A stretch of 64,000 nt of DNA, from positions 1,364,001-1,428,000 of the forward strand of contig NZ_AP025509.1 of the NCBI RefSeq assembly GCF_024347615.1, written 5' to 3'. The notes below the pieces were generated by a model, which searched no databases, was not told where the DNA came from, and saw nothing but the letters and a program-made list of their open reading frames with translations. This DNA is from Vibrio splendidus. GTDB taxonomy: Bacteria > Pseudomonadota > Gammaproteobacteria > Enterobacterales > Vibrionaceae. Of the stretch, positions 1-9,415 are shown piece after piece. The first letter of the stretch is position 1. The number at the start of each line of letters is the position of its first letter. Both the position numbers and the translations under genes were made by a program.

Positions 1-742
<742 letters not shown>

Positions 743-785
743 TTATTCGTGAAAAAGATCGGGATTAGAGAAGCAATCGCAACTC

Positions 786-833
786 TGAAACCGATTTCAA
801 TAAAAGTAAAGATACAGACTGAAACCGGTTTCA
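786..833. promoter_or_regulatory. Paired LacI-family operators upstream of the GH1 gene
   Basis: TGAAACCGATTTCA (786-799) and TGAAACCGGTTTCA (820-833) are two 14-bp palindromes, the second perfect, with centres 34 bp apart. The central CG and the arm sequence are typical of LacI/GalR-family operators; from memory they resemble the AscG box, which suits the beta-glucosidase gene starting at 724. No LacI-family gene is present in the window. Confidence 0.75.
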
Positions 834-932
834 ACAATACCTTTTTGATCTTTTTTTGATCACGAAGTGAGATCTAAGGAAAGTACTCATGGTTGGTGGG
901 TAACGTTCGAGAACGCCTACACAGAATGCAAA

Positions 933-964
933 AAAGCCAGTTCAACGAGTGTTGAACTGGCTTT
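933..964 (-). terminator. Rho-independent terminator of the RHS operon
   Basis: AAAGCCAGTTCAAC and GTTGAACTGGCTTT form a perfect 14-bp stem around GAGT. On the minus strand it is followed by a T run. It sits 34 bp after the stop of the RHS core gene and so ends the 7014-998 unit before the GH1 promoter. Confidence 0.85.
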
Positions 965-997
965 ATATTAGTAGTTAAAGTAAACCAATAAAACAGA

Positions 998-2128
998 CTA
1001 CGACAATGGCAGCTGACGGATCATCTGCTGAACCTCATTACCATATTTAATTCGTTGTCGTGTCTCTTCTAATGCGTACATCTGCGTCTTCTTGGCTGCA
1101 GGATTGGCACTTCTACCTTCCGTCACCATGGTATCCGCTGAAGACTTTTCTTCATCTAATCGCCCAGGTATTGTTTTAACCGATGACCAACCTAAACCAC
1201 CAATCGAGCGCGCCGTCATTATGCCTTGATAAATGGTATAGCCTCGGGCGCCCACTTTGACTTGTCCGAGTAGAATCTTGGTAAATCCACCATGAATGGG
1301 AGGAGGTGTGTACGTCATCGTCTTACCGCCCTGCGTCATTCTGGTCGCAATCACCTGCCCCTCTGAGCTGCCTATTCGCATAGCCGGGTTCGTTTTATTG
1401 GCCCATGCAACATTGTACTCACTAGAAGGCCTAATCTTGTTCATTAAGCGAGAACCAAGGCCTGGCTGAGTGACATCTTCCAATGCACCGCCGGCTCTTA
1501 CCCAGCGTAAGTTCTGAACCGACTTATAAGCAGAATATCCGCCACTCACTACACCAATAATATCGAACGGAATCGTCGCTATATCGAGTTTGCGAGAAAT
1601 ATCGCCATCATCGATAACACCCGAAGCAATTTGCAGCGCACCACTGGTCATCCCAGCAATACCGCCGATAATACCTGCAGCCAGTACTAAGCTAGAGCCC
1701 CCCGTTGGCGCAGCCAAGGCAATACCAACAATCCCCGCGATAACCCCAAAAGCACCGAATAAGATCTTACTGATATTCAGGTGGCCACTTGGATCGGTGA
1801 AGTTAATCGGGTCGTTATGGCAGTACACATAAGCATTGTGAACACCCTCATTGAAAGGCGCCAAACTGTCCGGAGCATTGAAGCGCATCAGCTTAGGTTG
1901 GTAGACACGATAACCTTGACCTAAGTGATAGCCTTGCAACACAGGGTCCAACCACTCGCCATTAAAGCCAATCTCCGAATGAGAGATAGTCATCGACTGC
2001 GCCATCGCTAAACGAACCGAAGTAGGAAGCAGTGAGATACCACCAGCCACCGCCGCAGTTTGACCAATTTTAATCAGGAACTCACGGCGATTAAGTGGGG
2101 TAATAAATACCGAGTCTTTATTGTTCAT
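998..2128 (-). CDS. RHS-associated core plus C-terminal effector-like domain, with its own Tat signal
   Basis: The 376-residue protein opens with a twin-arginine signal: LNRREFLIKIG (Arg14-Arg15), a hydrophobic stretch and an AMAQ cleavage-like site near residue 43. It continues directly into the RHS-associated core: IGFNGEW, YHLGQGYRVYQP, LMRFNAPDSLAPF and YCHNDPINFTDPSGHLN, which keeps the Asp-rich segment linked to RHS autocleavage. After the core come two hydrophobic Gly/Ala-rich segments and about 190 residues I do not recognise, the position where RHS proteins carry variable toxin tips. Normally this core is continuous with the YD repeats; here the repeats end in the preceding gene. ATG 2128 is chosen because GGGGA lies 6 bp upstream; ATG 2134 and 2158 are alternatives. 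The start overlaps the upstream stop, so translation is probably coupled. Export by Tat is inferred. Confidence 0.75.
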   Translation of the reverse strand: MNNKDSVFITPLNRREFLIKIGQTAAVAGGISLLPTSVRLAMAQSMTISHSEIGFNGEWLDPVLQGYHLGQGYRVYQPKLMRFNAPDSLAPFNEGVHNAYVYCHNDPINFTDPSGHLNISKILFGAFGVIAGIVGIALAAPTGGSSLVLAAGIIGGIAGMTSGALQIASGVIDDGDISRKLDIATIPFDIIGVVSGGYSAYKSVQNLRWVRAGGALEDVTQPGLGSRLMNKIRPSSEYNVAWANKTNPAMRIGSSEGQVIATRMTQGGKTMTYTPPPIHGGFTKILLGQVKVGARGYTIYQGIMTARSIGGLGWSSVKTIPGRLDEEKSSADTMVTEGRSANPAAKKTQMYALEETRQRIKYGNEVQQMIRQLPLS

Positions 2129-5100
2129 TTGCATTCCCCGCTTGATCACGTTGCCCATATGGAGAGTAACGGTACATCGACCCTGTTTTGCCCGACGTAT
2201 TTGACGCGATTACCGAACCATTTTGATCCGTTGCCAATAACGTAGTTTCCGAGTCCATCTCTGACCATTTAGGCACTCCTTCGTGATAGATATACTGAGT
2301 GAGTTTGCCATTTCCCTCGATCGAAGCGAGGTCACCCCATAGATAGTTAAAGTGACGAGATTCAGAAACGGACTGTTGTGTAGACAGTCGGTCGTTGCTG
2401 TCATATTGATAGAGCCATTCGGTATTATCAGCTAACACACGCTGTAATCGGTCGAAATGGTCATATTCAAGAATTCGACCATCCGCATCTTGAATCATGT
2501 TGCCATTCAAGTCGTATTTCACTGTTACCTGACCGTCGAGTTGTGGATGGGAATGAGTAATACGAGTCAACTGGCAAGGGTCATCCGACTCATAAAAGTA
2601 ACGAGCGAAATCCTCAGATTCAGTAGTCGCTGTGCGTTGCGTCAGCATGTTACCTAGCTCATCATAGCTCCAATCAATAGACGTCATAGGCTGAGACCAA
2701 TCGCTCAGTGGGCCCGCGCCGAAGAACTCGACTTTAGTCAACTGAGAAAGGTCATCATAGGTATAGATTTCCGTCAGATTACCTAAAGTTACACACTCCT
2801 TTTTACGAGAATTAAGCAGCCCTAACGCGTTATATTCTTGTGATTGCTCAAAGATATAATTATCGTTCAAGGCTATAGCTCGGTTGACTTCGCGACTATA
2901 TTCATCCCATTCGAGTTCAGTGACTTGGGTTTGACTACCCGATATCAGTGTTTCTAATATCACTCGATCAAACTCATCATATTCGTAGTAAACCGTTGTT
3001 GAATTTGAACTCAATTTCACTAATCGTCCGAGTTCGTCGTAACCATACTGGCGAGTGTCCGTGTCACTATCAATTGCAGCGATAACCCCACCATCGGAGT
3101 AGCTGTAGTAACGAGACTGACCATCATTCACCTCGGCTTCAGGCAAACCTTTAGTCGAGTAGGTAATGGTACTTTGATTGCCTTCACTGTCCTGACTCCC
3201 TGTCGGTAAGCCGGATATTGGGTCATGACTGTAACTAGAAGCCTGCCCATCAGACGACTTAGCACTTAGCACTCCCAATTGGCTATCGCGAGCAAATAGC
3301 CTTGTTGGGGCTGCCATGCTGGTTTCAGTTTCTGGGATATTGCTGCTATCCGCGTAAGTCCACGCCAATGAAGCTTGGAGACTCGATCCTCTGCGCAAGG
3401 ATTGCGGACGTCCCAATCCATCAATATCGCGTTGCCCTAAAGTCACCCCACCAATTTTCAGATCTACAACTTGTGACTGATCGGTATGTTCAGCGTAAGT
3501 GATATCTTGATCGACACCGTTCGCTTGAGTCATGCGAATAACACGATCAAAACGGTCGTAATGGTAATGCTTAGATCGAGCGAGAGGATTCGTTTCTTTA
3601 ATCAACCTTCCCCATGAGTCGTACTCATAATTCCAACTGTTGATGCCTTGCTCTTTTTTCTCTTCTAGCCCCCAGCTATTCAGAGAACTGACCGTCATGG
3701 TCAAACCTTCAATACCTTGGGTTTTCTTACGTGAGGCAAGATTATTGAACTCGACACGACGTTTTCCATTCGCTAACAGAGTCGCTTTAATCTGATCCCA
3801 CTCATCGTATTCATAGCTTTCTGTTAACACCACAGGCGCAGATCTAGAATGGCGATCAGGCAGCACATCGTAGGTACTCTTACTTTGGAGTCTACCCAAC
3901 GCATCGTACATTTTTGTCCATACGATCGAGCTACCAACTTTAGCCTCTAGCTCGCGCCCTTGACCATCCCAGCTTTGTTCACACAAGTTGCCTTTGCAAT
4001 CCGTTAACAACAGGGTTTGTCGACTCATACCAGTATCAACAATGTATTGATACGAACGAGCAGCGCTTCCTTCAATCCGTTCTTCAGTAGTTCTACGAAG
4101 CGAATCATAAGTAAATGCACAGCTAACTCCGTCTGAATCGACATGACGCGCGAGTTCTCCAATATCAAGGTAGTGCCCAACCGCAAGATTGGTTTTCGTA
4201 TTGTCGTGACAGGTCAGCTCTTCGTGTTCTTCAAGGACATAGCTATCCAACTCATAACGATAGTGAGAAATAGCAGAATACGTGCCGTTAGGATGAAGAA
4301 TGTCATTTTGGACTGAAGCCAATCGGCCGAAAGAGTAAGTCTCACCAGTATCAGTTTGATAAGCGTAATGACTTCTATAGCGTTGGACGTCTTCTTCCAA
4401 ACTCAGAACCACATCACGATGGCCATTCAGCCCCTCAAGAGAAGCATATTGATAAGAGATCACTCTCTGTTCTGATCCATTGTTGAGCGTACGAGATTTG
4501 ACGAAATTCACCATACCCGTTGGCGATGCGGGACAACCTGCCTCACCATGTTTAGCGTAGTATTCGTAACGTTCTGCGATGTCATTCTCATCAACGAACT
4601 TAAGCATGTTGCCATATTCGTCATAATCCCATAATCGACTTTGAGCTTGGCTATCCGATCCAGAAAACCAGACTTGTTCCTCTTTACTGATCAATGAATA
4701 CTGAGCGGGTTGAGCGGAAAACTGTTGATTATCAATCGCTGGGTATTCCAGCCTTTTCAAATGAACAAGGTTTCCGTTTACCTGCCGGGCTTCTTCAACG
4801 AGTAGATGAAATTGATTGTATGTTTGCGCTGTTACAATAGAGCCATTTTCGATCTTTTGGACGCGATAAGTATATTCGTAACCACGCTCAAGTAAGTTAT
4901 CAAGCCCTTCACTTAATTCACCGCCACGTACACCGTAACCCATGAAATTGCGGCTATCTGTACCAACACTGTCGTAGGTTGTGGTAATAACTGGCGAATT
5001 AAGGGTAAGAACATCGTGTGCAGTAACGGCTGGTAAGTAAGTCATTGAGTTGACGCGAATACCATCAGCCTTATATCTCAAACGCTCGGTCAAGCCACAA

Positions 5101-5810
5101 GGATGGTTTACCTCATTGATTAACGTATATGAACCAATGCTTTCATAACCGAAACTATAGCTACCTGCTTGTTCTGGTAAATTGCATTTGACGAGCTTGT
5201 TATTGCTAAGAGTAAGACTGAAGTAAGCTTCATGGGTACTGCCAATATTAGTAAAAATATTAACGCGCCCTACCGAGATATACTCAACCCATAAAAGTGC
5301 GGTCTGTTTGGTTGTTCTGTCATCCCAAACTTTATCTAAGCGCTTATTTTGTCCCACGTTGAGCCAAGAAAAGTAGAGAGCATGACCATTGCTTTGGGTG
5401 ATCTTAATGATGTCGCCATCTTTATCTAAAAGATCAGTACGTCCATTTTTATACGTGATTTCATAACCATTCGCGCTAGACGATACCGAAAAATCGAGCA
5501 GTTTCTTGTAACGAATACTCATCTCTATATTGGCGTTTAATTCAGCACGGTAGGATTGCCCATTTGCAAGATAGAGCTGTTGGTTCTCGATGTCGTATCT
5601 TGGGAGATTCAATTTCCAGCCTTTACCGAAACCAAGGTTGTCCGTCGAGTAAGGTGAGAATTGAATGGATATATCGAGGTTTGGTCCCTTAAGCCAGTTA
5701 CCAATAAGAGAGCCAAATAAGATTTGATATGAATAGCTTCTGGTTCTTTGGTCTACGCCGCCCGAACAAAAGCTATCAAAGTTAAAAGCGTTTGAAGTCC
5801 AATTAGACAT
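2118..5810 (-). CDS. RHS/YD-repeat protein lacking the distal core
   Basis: A 1230-residue protein with many YD repeats (for example YEYDEWDQ, YGYDELGRLVKL, YEYDEFDRVI, YDLNGNMIQD) over roughly residues 390-1190, the fold that builds the hollow RHS/TcC-type cocoon. It has no Sec or Tat signal. The sequence ends with MYRYSPYGQRDQAGNANEQ, the point at which an RHS core would normally run on into LGFNGE. That second half is encoded by the next gene in another frame, overlapping by about 11 bp. I see no SpvB, PAAR or VgrG-binding domain at the N terminus. Either the two products assemble into one shell, or the locus is a rearranged RHS gene. The operon partner upstream is a Sec-secreted protein 64 bp away. 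Confidence 0.85.
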   Translation of the reverse strand: MSNWTSNAFNFDSFCSGGVDQRTRSYSYQILFGSLIGNWLKGPNLDISIQFSPYSTDNLGFGKGWKLNLPRYDIENQQLYLANGQSYRAELNANIEMSIRYKKLLDFSVSSSANGYEITYKNGRTDLLDKDGDIIKITQSNGHALYFSWLNVGQNKRLDKVWDDRTTKQTALLWVEYISVGRVNIFTNIGSTHEAYFSLTLSNNKLVKCNLPEQAGSYSFGYESIGSYTLINEVNHPCGLTERLRYKADGIRVNSMTYLPAVTAHDVLTLNSPVITTTYDSVGTDSRNFMGYGVRGGELSEGLDNLLERGYEYTYRVQKIENGSIVTAQTYNQFHLLVEEARQVNGNLVHLKRLEYPAIDNQQFSAQPAQYSLISKEEQVWFSGSDSQAQSRLWDYDEYGNMLKFVDENDIAERYEYYAKHGEAGCPASPTGMVNFVKSRTLNNGSEQRVISYQYASLEGLNGHRDVVLSLEEDVQRYRSHYAYQTDTGETYSFGRLASVQNDILHPNGTYSAISHYRYELDSYVLEEHEELTCHDNTKTNLAVGHYLDIGELARHVDSDGVSCAFTYDSLRRTTEERIEGSAARSYQYIVDTGMSRQTLLLTDCKGNLCEQSWDGQGRELEAKVGSSIVWTKMYDALGRLQSKSTYDVLPDRHSRSAPVVLTESYEYDEWDQIKATLLANGKRRVEFNNLASRKKTQGIEGLTMTVSSLNSWGLEEKKEQGINSWNYEYDSWGRLIKETNPLARSKHYHYDRFDRVIRMTQANGVDQDITYAEHTDQSQVVDLKIGGVTLGQRDIDGLGRPQSLRRGSSLQASLAWTYADSSNIPETETSMAAPTRLFARDSQLGVLSAKSSDGQASSYSHDPISGLPTGSQDSEGNQSTITYSTKGLPEAEVNDGQSRYYSYSDGGVIAAIDSDTDTRQYGYDELGRLVKLSSNSTTVYYEYDEFDRVILETLISGSQTQVTELEWDEYSREVNRAIALNDNYIFEQSQEYNALGLLNSRKKECVTLGNLTEIYTYDDLSQLTKVEFFGAGPLSDWSQPMTSIDWSYDELGNMLTQRTATTESEDFARYFYESDDPCQLTRITHSHPQLDGQVTVKYDLNGNMIQDADGRILEYDHFDRLQRVLADNTEWLYQYDSNDRLSTQQSVSESRHFNYLWGDLASIEGNGKLTQYIYHEGVPKWSEMDSETTLLATDQNGSVIASNTSGKTGSMYRYSPYGQRDQAGNANEQ

Positions 5811-5874
5811 AAATTTACCTTAAAGTGAATGAGTTAGCTCAAAGTGGGTGAGCTAACTCTGATTTATCTGGATG

Positions 5875-7014
5875 TTATTGGCTAACGAGATTCCAATGGG
5901 TGTAATCCCATTTCTGGCCGCCACCAGTAAATTCACTTTGAGGATAAATAAGCTTTAGTGGTCCTTTATTTCCGTATTGGTCAAATACAGTAAATCGATA
6001 CTCTTTTTGAGAATCATTGTTCGATGTCCCGCTATTTGAATAAAGCAATTGGCTCAGAGTCACTGATCTTAGTTGCTGGTTAACTCGCCATACCGCCGTG
6101 CGACCTTCGCCAGCGGCGCTATTCCAAACATATTCATCAGATACATTACGCTCTGAACCTGGAGCGAACACATAACCTTTCACTGAACGAAAGCCATTAG
6201 TGCAATCTGAATAACAACCTAACCACTCATCGTTTAGGAACACCTTATCGCTGTCCGACTCGTCGAAGTTATCCATAGCAACCTCGACCAGTTTCACTGA
6301 AGTATCTTTGGGCGTCACATAGAAGTTATACATCTCAGCTTTTTCGAAATAGAAATCGTCAGTGTTAGTTTCTTCCCATACCTGTTCACCTTCTCCAATC
6401 TCTGAAAAGTCGGCGGCACTATAGGACTTAGGCTGTACGCTTTGATAGAAGGCACTTGATTCATTTGGATAAGCGCAGCTGTCGTAGTAGTTATTGTCAT
6501 ATTGGCTACCAGTATTGAATTTAACTTTCATACAAACTTCACGATGCTGAGCTACCTCGTTGCTATAAACCCAAGCGGTTAATTTGGTATCAGATGCTGC
6601 AACCCGAGAGGTTGGTAGACCCTTAGAGTATCCATAACTGTTCCCCATTTGGTGAGAATAGTCATTTGGGTTCAATGTATACCCCCAGCAATCTCTTCCG
6701 TAGGTACAGTCTTTATTTTTGCCTAACTCTTGTTCACTATTCTTAAGGTAAAAAGATATCGCACCTTCTAAGTCACTCTTAGGTACTGTCACTGGTCTGC
6801 CGTAACTATCAGCGAAGGAAACTGACACACTAAGTTTGGACTGCATTCTTCCATTGCCATAAAAAGGCATGGGTACACCGTTGCTTTCATTATGATCAGC
6901 CGTTAAGTCATCGGCCACCACATGATAATCACTATTAATTCCTGCAAAACTTGCACTAGAAAAAAAACACGCTGACATTGCTAGTAACAATGATTTATTC
7001 ATCGACAACTTCAT
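5875..7014 (-). CDS. Secreted protein of unknown function, first gene of the RHS operon
   Basis: 379 residues with a clear Sec signal (MKLSMNKSLLLAMSACFFSSASFA, split here as residues 1-24) and a mature part rich in Tyr, Asn, Ser and acidic residues. Cysteines are spaced as probable disulfides: CTYGRDC near residue 103 and CYSDC near 270. I recognise no family. It is followed after 64 bp by the RHS repeat gene on the same strand, with no terminator between, so co-transcription and a role in export, surface attachment or delivery of the RHS products is plausible but inferred. Possible starts are ATG at 7014 and ATG 5 codons later (MNKSLL), both giving a good signal peptide. Confidence 0.7.
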   Translation of the reverse strand: MKLSMNKSLLLAMSACFFSSASFAGINSDYHVVADDLTADHNESNGVPMPFYGNGRMQSKLSVSVSFADSYGRPVTVPKSDLEGAISFYLKNSEQELGKNKDCTYGRDCWGYTLNPNDYSHQMGNSYGYSKGLPTSRVAASDTKLTAWVYSNEVAQHREVCMKVKFNTGSQYDNNYYDSCAYPNESSAFYQSVQPKSYSAADFSEIGEGEQVWEETNTDDFYFEKAEMYNFYVTPKDTSVKLVEVAMDNFDESDSDKVFLNDEWLGCYSDCTNGFRSVKGYVFAPGSERNVSDEYVWNSAAGEGRTAVWRVNQQLRSVTLSQLLYSNSGTSNNDSQKEYRFTVFDQYGNKGPLKLIYPQSEFTGGGQKWDYTHWNLVSQ

Positions 7015-7780
7015 AGTATTAACTCTACATATTATTAGGTAAGAAATTAAAGAAAAGACAATGATATCTCTGGATATAACAACTTTGTTGATAGTTAAAT
7101 TAACCCTTGGGTCTTTACCCTATTTTTAAATCCACACTATCAACGATTACAAGTGCCATTATCCATTCTAATAACCATTGCTTACACGTCATTTAATTGA
7201 TTAAACAGACAGCACTAATTTAATTAATCAATTCATCAATGTAAAATTTCAAAGTCTTCTTAGCCCTAGCCAATTCACAAAACCCAATGAAAAACTATAC
7301 CAATAAAAAACAACAACTTAAGATTAAATTTGTAACATTATTTCAAATTCATTCATGCAATAGCCACACTCAGAATCGAGAGAGAATTACTTTTTATAAA
7401 AATCAGCCCATTTATTTGTTGTGACTCGCATCGTTATACCACCTTACTGTTAATACTATCAGCGCTTTTACATTGTTTTTATATTAAGAAGAACTATTCG
7501 AGATAATTACCCTTACCAATAAAATGGTAATATTCATTCTTCAGCTGATATCCTAAGATATCTATCGCATTCGTTAATTACGTCAAAATATAAAAACCAC
7601 CATAAAATTACCACTGTGTTCAATTATTAACCGACAAGATGATAATTTATATGCCTTTATCTAATTTCTATTAATATAATTAATGAAAAGTTAATGAGTT
7701 CTTATTAATGCTCTCTCTCAATATTTTGAAAAACCTGTTTGCCCCTCTACCAGGGTAGACTTAACACTCTAGAAAGCGAA
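7015..7780. other. AT-rich intergenic region without a recognisable gene
   Basis: About 765 bp, clearly richer in A and T than its surroundings, between the start of the secreted protein gene and the decayed DMT transporter. It has no credible ORF, tRNA or terminator. It must hold the promoter of the minus-strand RHS operon, but no single -35/-10 pair stands out. The base composition is consistent with an H-NS-type silenced acquired region, which is inference. Confidence 0.5.
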
Positions 7781-8197
7781 TCTCTGTTCTACGTTGGAAC
7801 TCGGCTTAGTGGCACGTTAGGCGCAACGATTGCCGCTATCTGCGTAAGGAAAATGGCGAATGTGGAATAGAAGGTCGTAGTGCTAGCTCATCAAGCCATA
7901 TTCGTGGGGGGTGTTGCGCTGATTCCGCCGCTTATCGAGTGGCAATGGCCGACGTGGTATGAGTTGGTGCTGTTAGTGTTGGTCGGTGTTATTTCTTCTA
8001 TCGGCCAATGGTTTGGTGTCACCGCTTACAAATGGGGAGAAGCGAACATGGGAACATGGTTTCGAATGTTGAGTTCTCACAGAGAATCTACTCACGATTC
8101 TTGGTTACTGTTGTATGCAGAGTTGCCAAACACCATAGCGGTGATTGTTTTCAGTGCCATTATGCCTTTTGTAATCAAGCTCAAGAAAGGTCAATAA
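7781..8197 (+). pseudogene. Decayed EamA/DMT-family transporter, 3' part
   Basis: From 7781 the frame reads SLFYVGTRLSGTLGATIAAI, meets a TAG at about 7868, and resumes as VVVLAHQAIFVGGVALIPPL and WQWPTWYELVLLVLVGVISSIGQWFGVTAYKWGEAN (shown in part), typical of the second half of a DMT exporter. Around 8050-8095 the homologous text (NMVSNVEFSQRIYS) is found in another frame, after which the first frame returns as LLLYAELPNTIAVIVFSAIM. So there is an in-frame stop plus two compensating frameshifts, and the N-terminal half is missing. Not expected to be functional. Confidence 0.75.
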
Positions 8198-8251
8198 TTC
8201 ACGGTTCCATTTGCCCCGACCAATTCGATAGGGACGAATGGCACCCCAACA

Positions 8252-8776
8252 TCAATGCTGCTCAAAATACTGGTCGTGTTGTGATTTGCCAGATTGGTCT
8301 TGAGTTCCTGGGTAGAACTGAACCAGCGTCTGGTCGGCTAGTGTGAGGTGAATCCAACCCTCTTTGACTTTCAGCCAATTGGTGCCGTTGGTCTTATAGA
8401 CGGCAGGAAAATTGCCCCAGCCTGACTCTGACACCTGCAGCTCTTGAAAGCGGTCGATCGGCGTTAGCTTATTGCTGGCAAAATCTGCGTCAGCATAGAC
8501 TGATAATGGCTCGATGGCATCGTTGGGCTTAAATGTATAACAGCTCACAGAGGCTAAAGTGCGATCAAACCACTGGTAAGGTTGTGCGCCGATTAAATCG
8601 TAGACCGTGCAATCGTTAAATTGAATGGCCCACTCTTGATGCGCTTTGAAGCCAAGGTATCCAACGGGTTGGGATGGTTCAGGCTTCGAGTCAGCCTCTG
8701 GTTCATATACCGGTTCCGAGGTAGCACATCCCATCAGCCCAAGACTAAAAAGGAAAGTCAAAGCACGCTTCATCAT
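8252..8776 (-). CDS. Putative lipoprotein of unknown function
   Basis: 174 residues. The N terminus is a lipoprotein signal with lipobox LMGC (Cys17) followed by ATSEP. A Pro/Glu-rich linker (about 20-38) leads into a small globular domain with segments VSCYTF and WLKVKEGWIHLTL that could be an SH3-like fold, a weak guess. Ser rather than Asp at +3 after the Cys (ATS) suggests outer-membrane sorting by the usual Lol rule. No family recognised. It is a lone gene: the neighbour upstream (VOC protein) is 51 bp away on the same strand and may share its transcript. Confidence 0.65.
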   Translation of the reverse strand: MMKRALTFLFSLGLMGCATSEPVYEPEADSKPEPSQPVGYLGFKAHQEWAIQFNDCTVYDLIGAQPYQWFDRTLASVSCYTFKPNDAIEPLSVYADADFASNKLTPIDRFQELQVSESGWGNFPAVYKTNGTNWLKVKEGWIHLTLADQTLVQFYPGTQDQSGKSQHDQYFEQH

Positions 8777-8827
8777 TGTAATACCTCAGTTCCGTTAGTG
8801 AGTTAAAAGCTATTCAAGCTCCCTCCA

Positions 8828-9217
8828 TTAAACGGTAAGTTCTAAGCGATTACCATCCGGATCGAGTACACAGCTCTCATAATAGCCATCGCCTGTTCTT
8901 CTTGGGCCATCTAAGCGCTCATAGCCGTCTTCGACCAAGCGACTTGTAAGTTCATCAACCGCTTGTTCCGAGCCTAATGAAATCGCCATATGAATGAAGC
9001 CCGTAAATTGATCATAGATGTCATCTTTCGATTCAGGCACCGAGTCCATTTCCATGATCTCTAAACGGCTCCCTGTTTCGAAAGAGAGGAAGTATGAAGA
9101 AAACCCTTTGGTTGGGTTGTGATATTTTACGTTGGATGTTGCGCCGAAATAGTTTTCATAAAACTGCTTCAACACGTCGAGTTGTTTTGTCCAAATAGCG
9201 ATGTGTTCAATCTTCAT
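8828..9217 (-). CDS. VOC-superfamily protein (glyoxalase/bleomycin-resistance fold)
   Basis: 129 residues with the vicinal-oxygen-chelate pattern: KIEHIAIWTKQLDVLKQFYENYFG at the start (residues 2-25), then SRLEIMEM and a second half GFIHMAISLG followed by DGYYESCVLDPDGNRLEL at the end. His4, Glu in LEIME, His in FIHMAI and Glu in NRLEL match the usual metal ligands. The closest named group is lactoylglutathione lyase-like proteins, but substrate cannot be assigned. ATG at 9217 is chosen over GTG at 9226 because AGGTG lies 6 bp upstream of it. It faces the EamA exporter gene at 9416 across a short divergent region. Confidence 0.8.
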   Translation of the reverse strand: MKIEHIAIWTKQLDVLKQFYENYFGATSNVKYHNPTKGFSSYFLSFETGSRLEIMEMDSVPESKDDIYDQFTGFIHMAISLGSEQAVDELTSRLVEDGYERLDGPRRTGDGYYESCVLDPDGNRLELTV

Positions 9218-9415
9218 TTTGTTCACCTAAGTTTGATGTCTAACGCTAGATTACTCATCAAATAAGGAACAATAAACAGAACGAAATCAATCAAAACCGT
9301 TCCTATTTAATGGACGCGATCTTATGTCCATAACTGCACAGTATTGGTATCTATGTTTGTGTAATAGTTATCTTTCCTACATAGTCGGTGTTTTACACAT
9401 TCTGAGATATAAGCC

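Noticed and set aside
8008..8346. 112-residue ORF overlapping the DMT relic
   Set aside because: Only a short internal part (NMVSNVEFSQRIYS) looks like transporter sequence; the rest is an out-of-frame shadow of the decayed gene and of the lipoprotein gene end.
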